Shown here: piece after piece, positions 1 through 9,574 of the stretch | Numbering within the stretch: the stretch's first letter is position 1 | Layout: each line of letters opens with the position of its first letter | NCBI GenBank assembly: GCA_964477085.1 | Contig: CAYZDF010000003.1 | Location: forward strand, 30,092 to 94,091 | Direction of reading: 5' to 3' | Length of the DNA: 64,000 nucleotides | Source: Dichloromethanomonas sp964477085 | GTDB lineage: Bacteria > Bacillota > Desulfitobacteriia > Desulfitobacteriales > Syntrophobotulaceae | The notes under the pieces: generated by a model | Told to the model about the DNA's origin: nothing | Database searches by the model: none | Seen by the model: the letters and a program-made list of their open reading frames with translations, nothing else | Position numbers and translations under genes: made by a program

Positions 1-3000
1 ATCTACCCTATAGCGGCACGTTGTGGGGTTTTTGCCAAAACGGATATCCAGCCTCTATTAAATGAGGGTGCAAGAAAAGAAGATATTGCAGCTTCGATCT
101 TTCAGGCTGTTGTCAACCAAACGATCGGAGGACTGGCCTGTGGCCGGAAAATTAAAGGTAAAGTCGGCTTCCTTGGAGGTCCCTTACATTTTCTCCCTCA
201 GCTCAGATTACGATTCAAAGATACTTTAGGACTGACTGAAGAAAATATGGTGGTTCCGGAGAAGTCTGAGGTGTATGTAGCCATAGGTGCAGGGATTGTT
301 TCTAAAAAAGAAGATGTCATCCAATTTGATGATTTACTCCAACGTTTTAAAGTCGACAAACAGTCATTTATGTATGAGACAGCAAAATTAGATCCCTTAT
401 TTGCTGATGACACCGAATATATGGACTTTGTAAAACGGCATTCCCAAGAAAAAGTAAGCAGAAAGCCTCTTCAAACCTATCAGGGAAGATGTTTTCTCGG
501 TATGGATGTTGGCTCAACAACCACGAAAACGGCGGTCATTGATAAAGAGGGCAATCTTCTATATTGCGCTTATGCCAATAACGAGGGCAATCCTTTAGAT
601 TCTGCCGTAAAAATGCTTAAAGGTGTCTATGAAAATCTGCCCACTGGAGCAGATATCGTATATTCAGGAGTAACGGGTTATGGTGAGAATCTGGTCAAAG
701 CAGCACTACACTTTGATTTGGGTGAAGTGGAGACTGTAGCTCACTATACCGCGGCAGAATACTTCCTTCCCGGTGTCAAGTTTATCCTGGATATAGGCGG
801 GCAAGATATGAAGTGTCTTAAAGTTCATGATGGGATCATTGAAAACATAATGCTTAATGAAGCTTGTTCTTCGGGATGTGGATCCTTCATTGAGACCTTC
901 GCACGTTCGTTAGAGATGAGTGTTCAGGATTTTGCTGAAAAAGGCATCAAAGCAAAATCACCGGCTGACCTTGGCTCAAGGTGTACGGTCTTTATGAACT
1001 CCAAGGTTAAACAAGCCCAAAAGGAAGGAGTTTCTGTTGGCGATATTTCTGCCGGTCTCTGCTACTCCGTCATTAAGAATGCCCTGTATAAGGTCATCAA
1101 ACTCAAAGGACCGGAGGAACTTGGAGACAAGATTATCGTTCAGGGTGGAACATTTCTTAATGATGCGATCGTACGCAGTCTTGAGCTTACGACAGGCAGG
1201 AAAGTAGTACGACCTGATATCGCCGGACTGATGGGAGCATTTGGAGTGGCACTGTTAGCCCAAAGAGCCTGGCAAGAAGGGGTTTCTACTTCCCTCATCA
1301 ATCCTGAAGACATTCTCAACTTTTCGGTTGACTCTAAAATTACCCGGTGCCAAAAATGTACCAACGCCTGTTTATTAACCATCAACCGCTTTGGAGATGG
1401 ACGCATACTAATTACCGGGAATCGCTGTGAAAGAGGTGCGGGTATCGAAAAGTCTGAGGAGATTCCTAACCTTTACGAATATAAATTCAATCGGCTTTTC
1501 GGCTACGAACCTCTGTCTGAGGAAAAAGCATATCGGGGAACAATTGGTATTCCCCGAGTATTAAATATATATGAAAATTACCCTTTCTGGTTTACTTTCT
1601 TTACTCATCTCGGTTTCAAAGTTGAATTATCTCCCCATTCCAATCGAAAGATCTACGAATTAGGAATGGATACCATTTCCTCAGATACGGCTTGTTACCC
1701 TGCTAAACTTGCTCATGGTCATATTGCTGCCTTAGTAAACCAGGGTGTCAAACATATTTTCTATCCTTGTATACCCAAGGAAAGAGAAGAAATCAAAGAA
1801 GCCGATAATTATTATAATTGTCCGATTGTCATTTCCTATGCGGAAGTACTTAGAGCCAATATGGATATCCTGAAAGAAAATTCCGTTAAATTCCATAATC
1901 CGTTCCTGCCTTACCATGATCGGAAAAGATTAACCAAAAGGCTGTACGAAGAATTCAAGGAGTTTGGAGTATCATTGTCTGAAGTCATCAAAGCCTTAGA
2001 GGCTGCCTGGACGGAGGACGAAAAAGTGAAAGAGGATATTCGCCGAAAAGGAGAAGAAGTGGTCAATTGGTTAATCACCAATGATCGGAGAGGGATAGTT
2101 CTCTCCGGAAGGCCATACCATCTTGATCATGAAGTTAACCATGGTATTCCCAATATCATCACTTCTCTTGGTATGGCAGTCTTAACGGAGGACTCCGTCG
2201 CTCATCTTGGAAAGGTAGACAGACCTCTGCGTGTCTTAGACCAATGGATGTATCATTCCAGGTTGTATGAGGCCGCTGATTTTGTAGCCAAACAGGATAA
2301 TCTGGAGCTCGTGCAATTGAATTCCTTCGGCTGCGGGCCAGACTCCATTGCCGCTGAACAAGCGCAGGAGATTCTCGGTAAGAGCGGCAAGATTTACACC
2401 ATGATTAAGATTGATGAAGTCAGTAACCTTGGAGCTGTTAAGATTAGGCTCAGATCACTTAAAGCGGCTATGGAAGCAAGATCCAGAACCCCAAACAAAC
2501 ATCATACTATGCTATTTAACCCCAAGGAAAGGCCGCTTTTTACCAAAGAGATGAGAAAAAGACATACCATCCTGGCACCCCAGATGGCACCGATTCATTT
2601 CGAATTTGCCCAGGAAGTAGCACGTTCTGAGGGCTATCACTTTGAGATTTTACCTAAGGTTGAAAAAGAAGACATTGAAGAAGGCCTTAAATATGTCAAC
2701 AACGATTCTTGTTATCCGTCTATCATTATCATCGGTCAGCTTCTCCGAGCCTTAAAATCGGGCAAGTATAATCTAGGCACTACCTCCATCATTATGAGCC
2801 AAACGGGCGGGCCTTGCCGGGCGAGTAATTATTTAGCTCTCTTAAAGAAAGCACTGCTAGTAACCGGATTTGGACACATTCCCATCATTTCATTAAATGT
2901 ATCCGGACTGGAAAAAAACCCTGGGTTTAAAATCACTGCTTCCATGGCTGTAAAAGCAATCATGGCCATGGTATATGGGGATCTATTGATGAAAGTCTTA

Positions 3001-3777
3001 TATCGAGTACGCCCCTACGAAGTTGAACCTGGCAGTGCGGACCGTTTGCTTGCCTATTGGATGGAAATCTGTAAGAAGAATGTGCGTACAGGGGAACGAA
3101 AAACGTTTCGCGAAAACCTCAAAGGGATTGTCAGCGATTTTGAAAACCTCGCCATCCGTGAAGAGAGAAAACCGCGTGTCGGTCTTGTCGGTGAGATCCT
3201 CGTCAAATATCACCCCGCAGCTAACAACAATATGGCAGATTTTATTGAAAAGTCAGGAGCAGAGATGGTGATCCCAGGACTGACGGAGTTCTTTTTGTAT
3301 TGTGCTTATGGCCGGGAATTCGAATATAAGTATCTGGCTGGAAGGAATACATCCAGGATGGTCAATAACTTATTTGTCAAATATGTTGAACATTATCGTC
3401 ATGATATGAGAAAGGCCCTAAAGGACAGCAAACGTTTTGAGTCTCCCCCTACCATTTACGAGATGGCCGATAGTGTCAAATCTATTCTCTCTCTTTGCAA
3501 CCATACCGGAGAAGGATGGCTGCTCACCGCTGAGATGGTGGAACTGATTGAAGAGGGTGCCAATAATATCATCTGTATGCAGCCTTTTGCCTGTCTGCCA
3601 AATCATATCACGGGAAAAGGCATGATCAAGACCCTAAAAGAGCTGTACCCTCAGACCAATGTCGTCACCATCGATTACGACCCAGGGGCGAGTGAAGTCA
3701 ATCAGATCAACCGAGTTAAACTAATGCTAGAGAGAGCGTTTCATATGGCTGAAGGTGAATACCTAAAAACTAAGTAA
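1..3777 (+). CDS. Acyl-CoA dehydratase activase-like giant protein, 5' partial
   Basis: The reading frame is open from base 1, so the true start lies upstream; 1258 codons are visible. It contains a BadF/BadG/HgdC-type ASKHA ATPase domain with a phosphate-loop motif GMDVGSTTTK near nt 505, the motif DIGGQDMK near nt 790, and the cluster-ligand region CSSGCGSF near nt 865. A partial copy of a similar activase domain precedes it at the window start. The rest resembles DUF2229/HgdB-like dehydratase subunit sequence with many cysteines. In characterised relatives the homodimeric [4Fe-4S] activator uses ATP to inject an electron into a 2-hydroxyacyl-CoA dehydratase. This fused form probably carries donor and acceptor modules in one chain, but its substrate is unknown. 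A terminator follows. Confidence 0.85.
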   Translation: MYPIAARCGVFAKTDIQPLLNEGARKEDIAASIFQAVVNQTIGGLACGRKIKGKVGFLGGPLHFLPQLRLRFKDTLGLTEENMVVPEKSEVYVAIGAGIVSKKEDVIQFDDLLQRFKVDKQSFMYETAKLDPLFADDTEYMDFVKRHSQEKVSRKPLQTYQGRCFLGMDVGSTTTKTAVIDKEGNLLYCAYANNEGNPLDSAVKMLKGVYENLPTGADIVYSGVTGYGENLVKAALHFDLGEVETVAHYTAAEYFLPGVKFILDIGGQDMKCLKVHDGIIENIMLNEACSSGCGSFIETFARSLEMSVQDFAEKGIKAKSPADLGSRCTVFMNSKVKQAQKEGVSVGDISAGLCYSVIKNALYKVIKLKGPEELGDKIIVQGGTFLNDAIVRSLELTTGRKVVRPDIAGLMGAFGVALLAQRAWQEGVSTSLINPEDILNFSVDSKITRCQKCTNACLLTINRFGDGRILITGNRCERGAGIEKSEEIPNLYEYKFNRLFGYEPLSEEKAYRGTIGIPRVLNIYENYPFWFTFFTHLGFKVELSPHSNRKIYELGMDTISSDTACYPAKLAHGHIAALVNQGVKHIFYPCIPKEREEIKEADNYYNCPIVISYAEVLRANMDILKENSVKFHNPFLPYHDRKRLTKRLYEEFKEFGVSLSEVIKALEAAWTEDEKVKEDIRRKGEEVVNWLITNDRRGIVLSGRPYHLDHEVNHGIPNIITSLGMAVLTEDSVAHLGKVDRPLRVLDQWMYHSRLYEAADFVAKQDNLELVQLNSFGCGPDSIAAEQAQEILGKSGKIYTMIKIDEVSNLGAVKIRLRSLKAAMEARSRTPNKHHTMLFNPKERPLFTKEMRKRHTILAPQMAPIHFEFAQEVARSEGYHFEILPKVEKEDIEEGLKYVNNDSCYPSIIIIGQLLRALKSGKYNLGTTSIIMSQTGGPCRASNYLALLKKALLVTGFGHIPIISLNVSGLEKNPGFKITASMAVKAIMAMVYGDLLMKVLYRVRPYEVEPGSADRLLAYWMEICKKNVRTGERKTFRENLKGIVSDFENLAIREERKPRVGLVGEILVKYHPAANNNMADFIEKSGAEMVIPGLTEFFLYCAYGREFEYKYLAGRNTSRMVNNLFVKYVEHYRHDMRKALKDSKRFESPPTIYEMADSVKSILSLCNHTGEGWLLTAEMVELIEEGANNIICMQPFACLPNHITGKGMIKTLKELYPQTNVVTIDYDPGASEVNQINRVKLMLERAFHMAEGEYLKTK

Positions 3778-3820
3778 TCGAAACGTGAGTCTTGATAAAT
3801 GTACGTCCGTGTAGGCTTAG

Positions 3821-3862
3821 AAATGTGGTCTTCTTATCCATATTAAGATGTCCACATTTTTT
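3821..3862 (+). terminator. Rho-independent terminator after activase gene
   Basis: An 8-bp stem (AAATGTGG / CCACATTT, 3821-3828 with 3852-3859) is followed by a T run. It sits 45 bases after the activase stop codon. Confidence 0.6.
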
Positions 3863-4031
3863 CCTCTATCTAACGTGTTAGTCTATCTGACATGTATTAG
3901 ATAATCCCCAAATAAAATCAATTTTCTTTTGTCGCTTTTCCTCTTTTTTTGTACTTTTACCTAGTCTTGCAAATCTTAACTTACTGTTTTGATGATTTGT
4001 CAGTTACAAGAAGGAACTGTAAGTATCTCAT

Positions 4032-4061
4032 TTGACATTTATATAAACGTAATTATATAAT
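4032..4061 (+). promoter_or_regulatory. Sigma-A-type promoter for DUF2087 gene
   Basis: TTGACA at 4032-4037 and TATAAT at 4056-4061 are separated by 18 bases, 36 bases before the chosen start codon. Both hexamers match the vegetative consensus exactly. Confidence 0.6.
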
Positions 4062-4097
4062 ATCTATATAAATCATAGACAAAGGGTGACAGAAATC

Positions 4098-4886
4098 ATG
4101 GATAATTTAAGTGAACTATTCTGGAATTCCTCTCAGGCAGAACTTAAGAAAGGATATATATTTGATCAGGAGATGGAGCAATATACCTGTCTTATCTGTG
4201 GAGAGACTTATAAAGACGGTGTGATTTATCCTTTGGGAGAGACACTTTACGAAGCACGTAAAGCGATCCAGATTCATATCACCCAAGCCCATCAATCCGT
4301 ATTTCATTTCCTGCTATCGATGGATAAACGCTATACATCCCTGACTGAGCATCAGAAAGAACTTCTGCAATTGTTCTACCAGGGTCTTAGCGATAAAGAG
4401 ATTGCTTCTAAGTTTGGAGGGAGTGCCTCAACCGTACGCAATCATCGATTTAATTTCCGGGAGAAAGAAAAGCAGGCCAGGATCTTATTAGCGATCGCTG
4501 AACTTTTGAAGGAAGGCATCAAATCGACCCCAAGTCACTCTCATAGTGATTCAGGTGAAGAACTCGTTAATTTCCCACGTTCGGTGAAATTGGTGGATGA
4601 ACGTTTTGCCTTTACCAGGGAAGAATATGAAAGAACGATTGAAAAGTACTTCCCAGCAGGACTTAAGGGCAGATTAAATGATTATCCCTTAAAAGAAAAA
4701 AGAAGAGTGATGATCCTTACCAAATTAGTGGAAAGATTCGATCGAAATCGAAATTACTCGGAAAGGGAAGTTAATGAGATTTTGAAAGAAGTGTATCCTG
4801 ACTATGCAATTTTAAGAAGACATTTGATAGAATATGGCTTTTTGGCTCGGATTCCTGATGGGAGTACGTATTGGGTCCTTACTTAA
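4098..4886 (+). CDS. DUF2087 domain protein with LuxR-type HTH
   Basis: A 262-residue protein. The N-terminal third holds a C-L-I-C-G metal-binding-like knuckle and a histidine pair (residues about 32-70). A LuxR/sigma-70 region 4-like helix-turn-helix follows (LTEHQKELLQLFYQGLSDKE, residues about 75-125). The C-terminal 80 residues match the DUF2087 pattern (YPLKEKRR, Y-P-D-Y-A-I-L-RR). It is probably a DNA-binding regulator with an unknown ligand. A GTG at 4086 is possible, but AAAGGGTGA lies 7 bases before ATG 4098, so the ATG is preferred. An exact-consensus promoter precedes it and a GIY-YIG gene follows. Confidence 0.8.
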   Translation: MDNLSELFWNSSQAELKKGYIFDQEMEQYTCLICGETYKDGVIYPLGETLYEARKAIQIHITQAHQSVFHFLLSMDKRYTSLTEHQKELLQLFYQGLSDKEIASKFGGSASTVRNHRFNFREKEKQARILLAIAELLKEGIKSTPSHSHSDSGEELVNFPRSVKLVDERFAFTREEYERTIEKYFPAGLKGRLNDYPLKEKRRVMILTKLVERFDRNRNYSEREVNEILKEVYPDYAILRRHLIEYGFLARIPDGSTYWVLT

Positions 4887-4938
4887 TCATTTAATTAATA
4901 TTATGGGACACAGATTTAGTATAGGGGGAATTCGAGAT

Positions 4939-5313
4939 ATGACCGACAAGGAATCAAGAGCGAAAATAAAAAGAGAATATAAACAAAAGATCCAGCCGAT
5001 GGGTGTCTATTGTCTGAAGAATATTAAGAATAATAAAGTCTTTATTGGACGAAGCCTCAGCCTTCATCAAGCTTATAACCGATTGAGATTTGGGCTCGAA
5101 CTCAACAGCTGCATGAATAAGGAACTTCAAAAAGAATGGAATGAGTATGGAGCAGAAAACTTTGAGTTTGAGGTTCTGGATCAAATAAAACCGATCGATG
5201 AAAACCCTCATAAGAATTATGCCGATGATGTCAAGGCCTTAGAGGCGTTGTGGCTGGACAAAATTCAGCCTTATGGAGAAAAAGGATACCACAACCCCCC
5301 AAGAGCAAAATAA
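4939..5313 (+). CDS. GIY-YIG nuclease family protein
   Basis: A 124-residue protein with a GIY-YIG-like core: GVYCLKN and VFIGRS give the GIY...YIG-type strand pair, followed by an arginine-containing helix and a terminal asparagine-proline. The frame is open upstream, but ATG 4939 has AGGGGG about 10 bases before it. The active-site tyrosines are partly replaced (GVY...FIG), so nuclease activity is not certain. It is downstream of the DUF2087 gene, probably co-transcribed, and a strong terminator follows. Confidence 0.75.
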   Translation: MTDKESRAKIKREYKQKIQPMGVYCLKNIKNNKVFIGRSLSLHQAYNRLRFGLELNSCMNKELQKEWNEYGAENFEFEVLDQIKPIDENPHKNYADDVKALEALWLDKIQPYGEKGYHNPPRAK

Positions 5314-5346
5314 TACTAGCCCATTCCAGAAAATGACCGATTATTT

Positions 5347-5377
5347 AAAAAACAGTGCGCAATATGCACTGTTTTTT
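5347..5377. terminator. Strong bidirectional terminator
   Basis: A perfect 12-bp stem (AAAAAACAGTGC with its complement) and a 7-base loop, T-rich on both strands. It ends the GIY-YIG transcript and could also stop reads from the converging membrane-protein gene. Confidence 0.85.
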
Positions 5378-5518
5378 GGTGATTTAATCCGATACTAAAG
5401 AATAGATTGTCAGTTCATTCTGTTAGTTTTCCAATAATTGAAGGGAGAATCAGGAATGAAGAAGAATTTTTTGTGTCCCATAATTATCTATCTTAAGGTT
5501 AACGAGCAGTGGTATTAA

Positions 5519-5578
5519 GGCACTTGTTCTTCAGGCACTTGTTTCATGTACTAGTTCTAGTTCTAGTTCTAGTTCTAG
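5519..5578. repeat. Short direct repeats: GGCACTTGTT x2 and (CTAGTT)n
   Basis: GGCACTTGTT occurs at 5519-5528 and 5534-5543. Four and two-thirds copies of the hexamer CTAGTT then run from 5551 to 5578. The last unit supplies the TAG stop codon of the minus-strand gene. CTAG tetramers are usually rare in bacteria, so five in 28 bases is striking. Confidence 0.85.
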
Positions 5579-6672
5579 TGTAGCTTGACCCCACACTTTG
5601 AGCAATAAATAGAGTTAACACGGATTAGGGATCCGCAATTAGAGCAATAGTTCATTTCAGCGTTGCTGACTTCACTTAAATCACTTTGCTTTGGTATTCT
5701 GACTGAGATTTCATCATAAGGTTTAGGAAAAGGTTGAGTATAAGTTTGGAGTTGCTCATCGTCTGGTTTTTGATTCGTTTGTTCATAATCACCATAGGAA
5801 TAATCTTGTCTAAAATCCTCAGGGTTATGGCTTTCATTGTTATTATTTTCGTACTCATTCGCATGCACATATAATGATAAGTCCTGGCTGTCCTGCATGA
5901 GGGAAACGGTCCAAATGATCGGAATCAGTGAAAGAAAGGGAGTAGCCAGGAGAGAGAGGATTCCCCCTATGGATTGAGAGATCTCCTGGATAAGTCCTAT
6001 GCCGATATTAATGAGGAACAGAGCGAATACCCCTCCCCAGAGGGCTCCCATATTGGTTCTGAAGAATCGCCAACTATTTTTAAGGGCAAGAGAGAACGAT
6101 TGTTCTAGGTGCGCTATCATATAATATGACGCTGAAAACATCCAGGGAAGGATAAAAATTGAGCCCAGGATAAATATCCCTAATCCGATAACGAGATAAA
6201 CAGTTGAGGACGTATTTGAAATCGTACTGACAAAGAAATACAGAGCAGCACCCAATATAAACAGACCAAAATAAATAATAAAGAGGAAAAAATACCAGCC
6301 TGTCATTCGGGGTGCTCCTGTAAATCTGAAGTCTTTAAAAGATGCCTTTCCTTCCATGGCCTTAAGTGCTAAATGATACGTACCTGTATAAAGCAATCCC
6401 GTAGCCACAATGCCGATGATACTGAAGAGGATAAAGAGTACCAGGAACGCAGGCAGATATTCAAGAAACATAGTACTATCAAATGGATCAAGAGCATAAG
6501 GTGAAGACAGATTATCCACAAAGTCTAATAGCCTGTTCCCAATCGGCAATAAGAATAGTAGGAGTGCGGAAAGTACTGTTGCCAGGAAAAAAATAAAATA
6601 CCAAAGATAGAGTGCCAGAGCAGATTTTTTAAAAATATGGATGGTAAGCTTGAAACGTTCTATCCATGACAT
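5575..6672 (-). CDS. Multi-pass membrane protein with C-terminal zinc ribbon
   Basis: A 365-residue protein of no family I recognise with certainty. About six hydrophobic segments fill residues 20-270. A polar, Asn/Gln/Glu-rich linker follows, and the last 25 residues form a double CxxC zinc ribbon (YCSNCG ... YCSKCG). It resembles membrane proteins annotated as glycerophosphoryl diester phosphodiesterase-like or DUF975-like, but no catalytic residues are visible. GGAGGA lies about 8 bases before the ATG. The stop codon falls inside a CTAGTT repeat. Confidence 0.75.
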   Translation of the reverse strand: MSWIERFKLTIHIFKKSALALYLWYFIFFLATVLSALLLFLLPIGNRLLDFVDNLSSPYALDPFDSTMFLEYLPAFLVLFILFSIIGIVATGLLYTGTYHLALKAMEGKASFKDFRFTGAPRMTGWYFFLFIIYFGLFILGAALYFFVSTISNTSSTVYLVIGLGIFILGSIFILPWMFSASYYMIAHLEQSFSLALKNSWRFFRTNMGALWGGVFALFLINIGIGLIQEISQSIGGILSLLATPFLSLIPIIWTVSLMQDSQDLSLYVHANEYENNNNESHNPEDFRQDYSYGDYEQTNQKPDDEQLQTYTQPFPKPYDEISVRIPKQSDLSEVSNAEMNYCSNCGSLIRVNSIYCSKCGVKLH

Positions 6673-7010
6673 AGGACTATTTCCTCCTCATTTCATAAAA
6701 ATTTTTGTTTTATCCATACTATTATAATTAGACTGGAAAGAAAGACAAGGTGATATAACCAACTTTTTTAAATGTTGACTAAATATAAGATAAAAAATAC
6801 TTTCATAAATACTCCGTATTGAATTCAATTATACTTAAAAGATTTGAGATATAGCAAATAACACCAATACTTCTTCCACACCCAAAATATAGTAATAGAA
6901 GCTGTTGATGATCGGTCTTAGAGACCTAAATAACATTTCCAAACTAATAAACGTTTAAAAAAAGCATGCGTAATATGAGTATTAAATAATAAGATGGATT
7001 TGAAAAACAT

Positions 7011-7040
7011 ATTGAATAAATATACATCAGGTAGTATAAT
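7011..7040 (+). promoter_or_regulatory. argF promoter with overlapping ARG-box-like site
   Basis: TTGAAT (7012-7017), a 17-base spacer and TATAAT (7035-7040) form a good vegetative promoter. TGAATAAATATACA (7013-7026) overlaps the -35 and resembles the ArgR/AhrC box (TGAAT-W4-ATTCA type). This is the expected position for arginine repression of argF. A similar AT-rich TATATTCAAT element lies between argF and argG near 8080. The rest of 6673-7115 shows no gene. Confidence 0.55.
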
Positions 7041-7115
7041 AATACAGCAGGACAAACCTTTACTCTGAATGGGCACAAGAGTATGATAATAGATTCACGG
7101 AGGAGCCGATATATA

Positions 7116-8060
7116 ATGGTAAAATTAAACAGGGATATCTTTAAGGGGAGGGATTTCATCTCGCTGAATAATTTTACAGCTGAAGAGATCTCTCATATGA
7201 TTGATGTTGCGTTTGAATTGAAGGCTGAGAGAAAGAACGGGACACCTCATCGTGTTCTCGAAGGAAAGACCTTAGCCATGATCTTTACCAAATCCTCAAC
7301 CCGAACAAGAGTTTCCTTCGAAGTTGGAATGTACCAATTAGGAGGGAGTGCTCTATTCTTAAGCAGCCGAGATATTCAGATCGGCAGGGGTGAACCCATC
7401 CAGGATACTGCCAGGGTTCTGTCAAGGATGGTGGATGGAATTATGATCAGGACATTCAGCCACCAAGAAGTCTTAGATCTGGCTCAGTATTCCAATGTTC
7501 CGGTTATCAACGGTTTGAGTGATTACCTTCATCCCACTCAAGTCTTAGCGGATTTGATGACCATCCAGGAATATAAAGGGAAGATTAAGGGGTTGAAGCT
7601 CACTTATATTGGAGATAGCAATAATGTAGCCAATTCCTTACTCCTAGGAGGTACCAAGATGGGGATGCATATCGTTATCGCTTCTCCGGAAGGGTATCAA
7701 CCTTCTCCGGAGATAATGGATCTGGCTAGACAAAATGCTGCTGTCAGTGGAGGCTCTGCCTCGGTCATTATCGACCCTGTCGAAGCTGCCCGAGGGGCAG
7801 ATATTCTATATACCGATGTCTGGGCCAGTATGGGACAGGAAGAAGAAAGTGAAAATAGGAAAAAGGTTTTCGCTTCTTATCAGATCAATGACGCTATTCT
7901 CAAAGTGGCTGATCCCACTGCTATCGTCATGCATTGCCTGCCGGCTCATCGAGGTGAGGAGATTACGGATGAGGTAATGGAAGGTCCTCAGTCTGTTGTG
8001 TTTGAAGAGGCGGAGAACAGACTGCATGCTCATAAAGCCATTATGGCCCTTGTAATGTAA
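7116..8060 (+). CDS. argF: Ornithine carbamoyltransferase
   Basis: A 314-residue cytosolic enzyme that joins carbamoyl phosphate and ornithine to give citrulline. The carbamoyl-phosphate motif STRTR is at about residue 54, with HPTQ and the ornithine-binding HCLPAHRGEE near the C-terminus. The length is normal for the family. The frame opens at 7083, but CGGAGGAG lies just before ATG 7116, giving the standard N-terminus MVKLNRDIF. It is followed 51 bases later by argG. Confidence 0.97.
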   Translation: MVKLNRDIFKGRDFISLNNFTAEEISHMIDVAFELKAERKNGTPHRVLEGKTLAMIFTKSSTRTRVSFEVGMYQLGGSALFLSSRDIQIGRGEPIQDTARVLSRMVDGIMIRTFSHQEVLDLAQYSNVPVINGLSDYLHPTQVLADLMTIQEYKGKIKGLKLTYIGDSNNVANSLLLGGTKMGMHIVIASPEGYQPSPEIMDLARQNAAVSGGSASVIIDPVEAARGADILYTDVWASMGQEEESENRKKVFASYQINDAILKVADPTAIVMHCLPAHRGEEITDEVMEGPQSVVFEEAENRLHAHKAIMALVM

Positions 8061-8111
8061 TCCATTTGATATAAAATATATTCAATGAGTAAACAAAAAG
8101 GAGAAAAAGTT

Positions 8112-9317
8112 ATGGCAAAAGTAGTACTTGCTTATTCCGGCGGGCTTGATACGTCCATTATTATCCCCTGGCTCAAAGAAAATTACGGCTATGAAGTCAT
8201 TGCGATGGCAGCGGATTTAGGGCAAGGAGAAGAACTCGAGCCGCTTAAAGAGAAAGCCATTAAGACCGGAGCATCCAAAATATATATCGAAGATCTGAAA
8301 GAAGAGTTTATCACCGATTTTATTTATCCCACTCTGCAAGCGGGAGCAGTTTATGAGGGGAAATATCTTTTGGGTACATCTTTCGCTCGTCCTCTCATTG
8401 CCAAAAGACTGGTGGAGATTGCTGAAAAAGAAGGAGCAGTTGCTATTGCTCATGGTGCTACCGGTAAAGGAAATGATCAGGTGCGGTTTGAATTAACCGT
8501 CAAAGCCTTGAATCCAGAGTTGAAGATCATCGCTCCCTGGAGAGAATGGAACATTAAGTCCAGAGAAGATGCCATTGATTATGCCAACGAAAGAGGCATT
8601 CCTGTTCCCGTATCCAAAGACCGTCCCTATAGCATGGATCGTAACCTCTGGCATCTGAGCCATGAAGGTGCTGATCTCGAAAATCCATGGAATGAGCCCA
8701 AGGATGATCTGTACATGCTGGGGGTTTCTCCTGAGAATGCTCCCGATAAGGCAGCATATGTAGAAATTGAATTTCAACAAGGTATTCCGGTTGCTGTGGA
8801 TGGTGAGAAATTATCTCCCGTTAAGCTATTAGAGAAGCTTAATGAACTGGGCGGATTGAACGGCGTTGGAATCGTCGATATGGTAGAAAACAGATTGGTC
8901 GGTATGAAGTCCAGGGGTGTTTACGAGACACCAGGCGGAACCATTCTCTACACCGCCCATCAGAATCTGGAACTTTTAACTCTTGACCGTATAACCTTAC
9001 ACTATAAGGAGCAGATTGCCCTTCGTTATGCTGAGTTAGTATACGATGGTGTATGGTATTCACCTTTGAGAGAGGCCTTTGATGCTTTTGTGAAAGTAAC
9101 CCAGAAAAATGTAACAGGTACGGTTAGAATCAAGCTTTACAAAGGAAACTGTACTCCTGCAGGTATAAAATCACCCTATTCTTTATATAATGAAGAATTT
9201 GCAACCTTTGGAGAAGATTCAGTTTATAATCAGAAAGATGCCGAAGGTTTCATCAACCTCTTTGGGTTGCCACTCAAGGTCAGAGCATTGATGGAAAGAA
9301 AATCGGGATTAAGATAA
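8112..9317 (+). CDS. argG: Argininosuccinate synthase
   Basis: A 401-residue ATP-dependent ligase joining citrulline and aspartate. The PP-loop motif AYSGGLDTS is at residues 6-14, and the family blocks GATGKGNDQ and YSMDRNLWHLS are present. ATG 8112 with AAAAGGAG upstream is preferred over the in-frame ATG at 8085. It is in the argF-argG unit and probably under ArgR control. Confidence 0.98.
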   Translation: MAKVVLAYSGGLDTSIIIPWLKENYGYEVIAMAADLGQGEELEPLKEKAIKTGASKIYIEDLKEEFITDFIYPTLQAGAVYEGKYLLGTSFARPLIAKRLVEIAEKEGAVAIAHGATGKGNDQVRFELTVKALNPELKIIAPWREWNIKSREDAIDYANERGIPVPVSKDRPYSMDRNLWHLSHEGADLENPWNEPKDDLYMLGVSPENAPDKAAYVEIEFQQGIPVAVDGEKLSPVKLLEKLNELGGLNGVGIVDMVENRLVGMKSRGVYETPGGTILYTAHQNLELLTLDRITLHYKEQIALRYAELVYDGVWYSPLREAFDAFVKVTQKNVTGTVRIKLYKGNCTPAGIKSPYSLYNEEFATFGEDSVYNQKDAEGFINLFGLPLKVRALMERKSGLR

Positions 9318-9335
9318 AGGGTGCCCAACATAGAG

Positions 9336-9376
9336 CAAGAATGATAACTGGCTGCTAAAGACAGTTATCATTCTTG
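9336..9376 (+). terminator. Hairpin after argG
   Basis: A perfect 15-bp stem (CAAGAATGATAACTG with its complement, loop 9351-9361). The tail is only weakly T-rich, so termination or attenuation between argG and argH is likely but perhaps incomplete. Confidence 0.65.
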
Positions 9377-9574
9377 TATTCATTTCATAAACCCCTTATC
9401 TATAACTTATCTCCAAGTACAGAAATCAAAAGACTATAGTCCATTCAGGACGATTTTTTGCCTTGGTATAATTCACTTCACCAAGCAGTCTAAGATACCT
9501 TTTCTGTCATTTACTGCTGATTTGAAGTATACTATATCTGATTAAAGGATTCGAAAATCGAAAGGAGTCATAGC

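Noticed and set aside
1140..1406. Minus-strand ORF of 88 codons inside the activase gene
   Set aside because: Lies wholly within a strongly coding gene in another frame, with no ribosome site or recognisable domain.
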